From an uncultured euryarchaeote (GTDB lineage: Archaea > Thermoplasmatota > Poseidoniia > Poseidoniales > Poseidoniaceae), in assembly GCA_937892665.1 (NCBI GenBank), contig CALBJF010000013.1, forward strand, positions 1 to 5,594: a stretch of DNA of 5,594 nucleotides. Reading direction: 5' to 3'. Within the stretch, counting starts at the first letter, position 1. Each line of letters starts with the position of its first letter. Made by a program: the position numbers and the translations under genes. The notes beneath the pieces were generated by a model. It was not told where the DNA came from and ran no database searches. It saw only the letters and a list, made by a program, of their open reading frames with translations. Below are positions 4,990 to 5,594 of this stretch, piece by piece.

Positions 4990-5594
4990 ATGAGAACTAT
5001 GAGCGGAACACCTATTGTCATGAAAGATGGTAAACTACACATCCCTGACCACCCAATTATTCACTACATTGAAGGAGACGGAATCGGCGTTGACATTACA
5101 CCTGTGATGAAAGCAGTGGTGGATGCTTCAATCAGCAAAGCATACAATGGCGAACGAGCCATTGCTTGGAATGAAGTCCTTGCCGGGGAAAAGGCATTCA
5201 ACGCAACTGGAGAATGGTTGCCTGAAGCAACCCTTGACGCTATGCGAACTGGTTTAGTTTCCATTAAAGGACCTCTAACAACACCTGTTGGTGGAGGTAT
5301 TCGTTCACTCAATGTTGCTCTTCGGCAGAAACTCGATTTGTTTGCTTGCGTACGACCAGTTCGCTGGTACGACGGAACGCCATCACCTGTGAAATCACCT
5401 GGTGATGTGGACATGATCATCTTCCGTGAAAACAGCGAAGACGTCTATGCTGGAATCGAATGGGAAGCAGGCTCTGAAGGCGTTAAGAAACTCATCGACT
5501 TCCTGACAAATGAAATGGGAGTCGATAAAATACGATTTCCAAACACATCCGGTATCGGGATTAAACCGATTAGTCAAGAAGGTACATACCGTAT
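4990..5594 (+). CDS. icd: NADP-type isocitrate dehydrogenase, N-terminal part (cut by window edge)
   Basis: The enzyme oxidatively decarboxylates isocitrate to 2-oxoglutarate in the citric acid cycle. The 201 complete codons present align without gaps, from memory, to the E. coli Icd N-terminal half: [14 protein letters not shown] (26-39), [23 protein letters not shown] (91-113) and [14 protein letters not shown] (145-158). Isocitrate-binding Ser106, Asn108, Arg112, Arg122 and Arg146 and catalytic Tyr153 correspond to E. coli S113, N115, R119, R129, R153 and Y160 with a constant offset of seven. The catalytic lysine and the residues that decide NADP versus NAD lie beyond the window, so NADP use is inferred from subfamily likeness. 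Two starts are possible: ATG at 4990 and ATG at 4999 (MSGTPIV); neither has a Shine-Dalgarno and the second may be the true one. The frame has no stop to the window end. It is divergent from the OsmC-family gene. Confidence 0.96.
   Translation, partial: MRTMSGTPIVMKDGKLHIPDHPIIHYIEGDGIGVDITPVMKAVVDASISKAYNGERAIAWNEVLAGEKAFNATGEWLPEATLDAMRTGLVSIKGPLTTPVGGGIRSLNVALRQKLDLFACVRPVRWYDGTPSPVKSPGDVDMIIFRENSEDVYAGIEWEAGSEGVKKLIDFLTNEMGVDKIRFPNTSGIGIKPISQEGTYR

Noticed and set aside
5064..5577. Two minus-strand open frames opposite icd
   Set aside because: The plus-strand frame encodes unmistakable isocitrate dehydrogenase; the reverse frames are shadows.
1..5594. CRISPR array, insertion sequence, integrase or phage signature
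   Set aside because: I found no regularly spaced long repeats, terminal inverted repeats with a transposase, or phage-like genes; the truncated tRNA at the left edge shows no attachment-site duplication inside the window.

Overview
The window looks like a piece of an archaeal chromosome, most likely from a marine planktonic euryarchaeon such as Marine Group II/Poseidoniales (Thermoplasmatota). The evidence is an archaeal-type initiator tRNA, an archaeal RadA recombinase with an N-terminal helix-hairpin-helix domain, an FtsZ with archaeal FtsZ1-like N-terminal architecture, start codons without clear Shine-Dalgarno sequences and with AT-rich boxes about 25-40 bases upstream, very tight packing, and surface proteins of the lipobox or C-terminal-anchor type. 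The lineage is an inference from gene style; no marker was searched against a database.

Layout. Positions 1-57 hold the 5' three quarters of an initiator tRNA-Met on the minus strand, cut by the window edge. Positions 58-154 show no convincing element. A predicted lipoprotein with a PKD-like domain (155-982, +) is followed by radA (1098-2135, +) and ftsZ (2213-3340, +). The ftsZ stop codon directly abuts the stop of a minus-strand secreted, C-terminally anchored protein with a reeler-like 'choice-of-anchor V' type domain (3341-3949). A 106-bp divergent promoter region with inverted repeats separates it from an unrecognised acidic protein (4056-4559, +). That gene again abuts, stop to stop, a minus-strand OsmC-family protein (4560-4940). 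A divergent spacer of about 50 bp leads to a bacterial-type NADP isocitrate dehydrogenase gene (4990 onward, +), cut by the right edge. No stretch longer than about 120 bases lacks a gene.

How the genes may fit together. radA and ftsZ are core chromosome-maintenance and division genes on one strand, but the 77-bp gap with its own TATA-like box argues for separate promoters. The two envelope proteins (the lipoprotein and the multi-sequon anchored protein) look like surface components of unknown ligand. OsmC (thiol-dependent peroxide defence) and Icd (a likely NADPH source) share a very short divergent promoter region, so linked redox regulation is possible but unproven. I see no CRISPR array, insertion sequence, phage gene or clear novel multi-gene system. 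The most open items are the unrecognised acidic protein, the CxCH-containing glycosylation-prone surface protein, and the symmetric motif between them.
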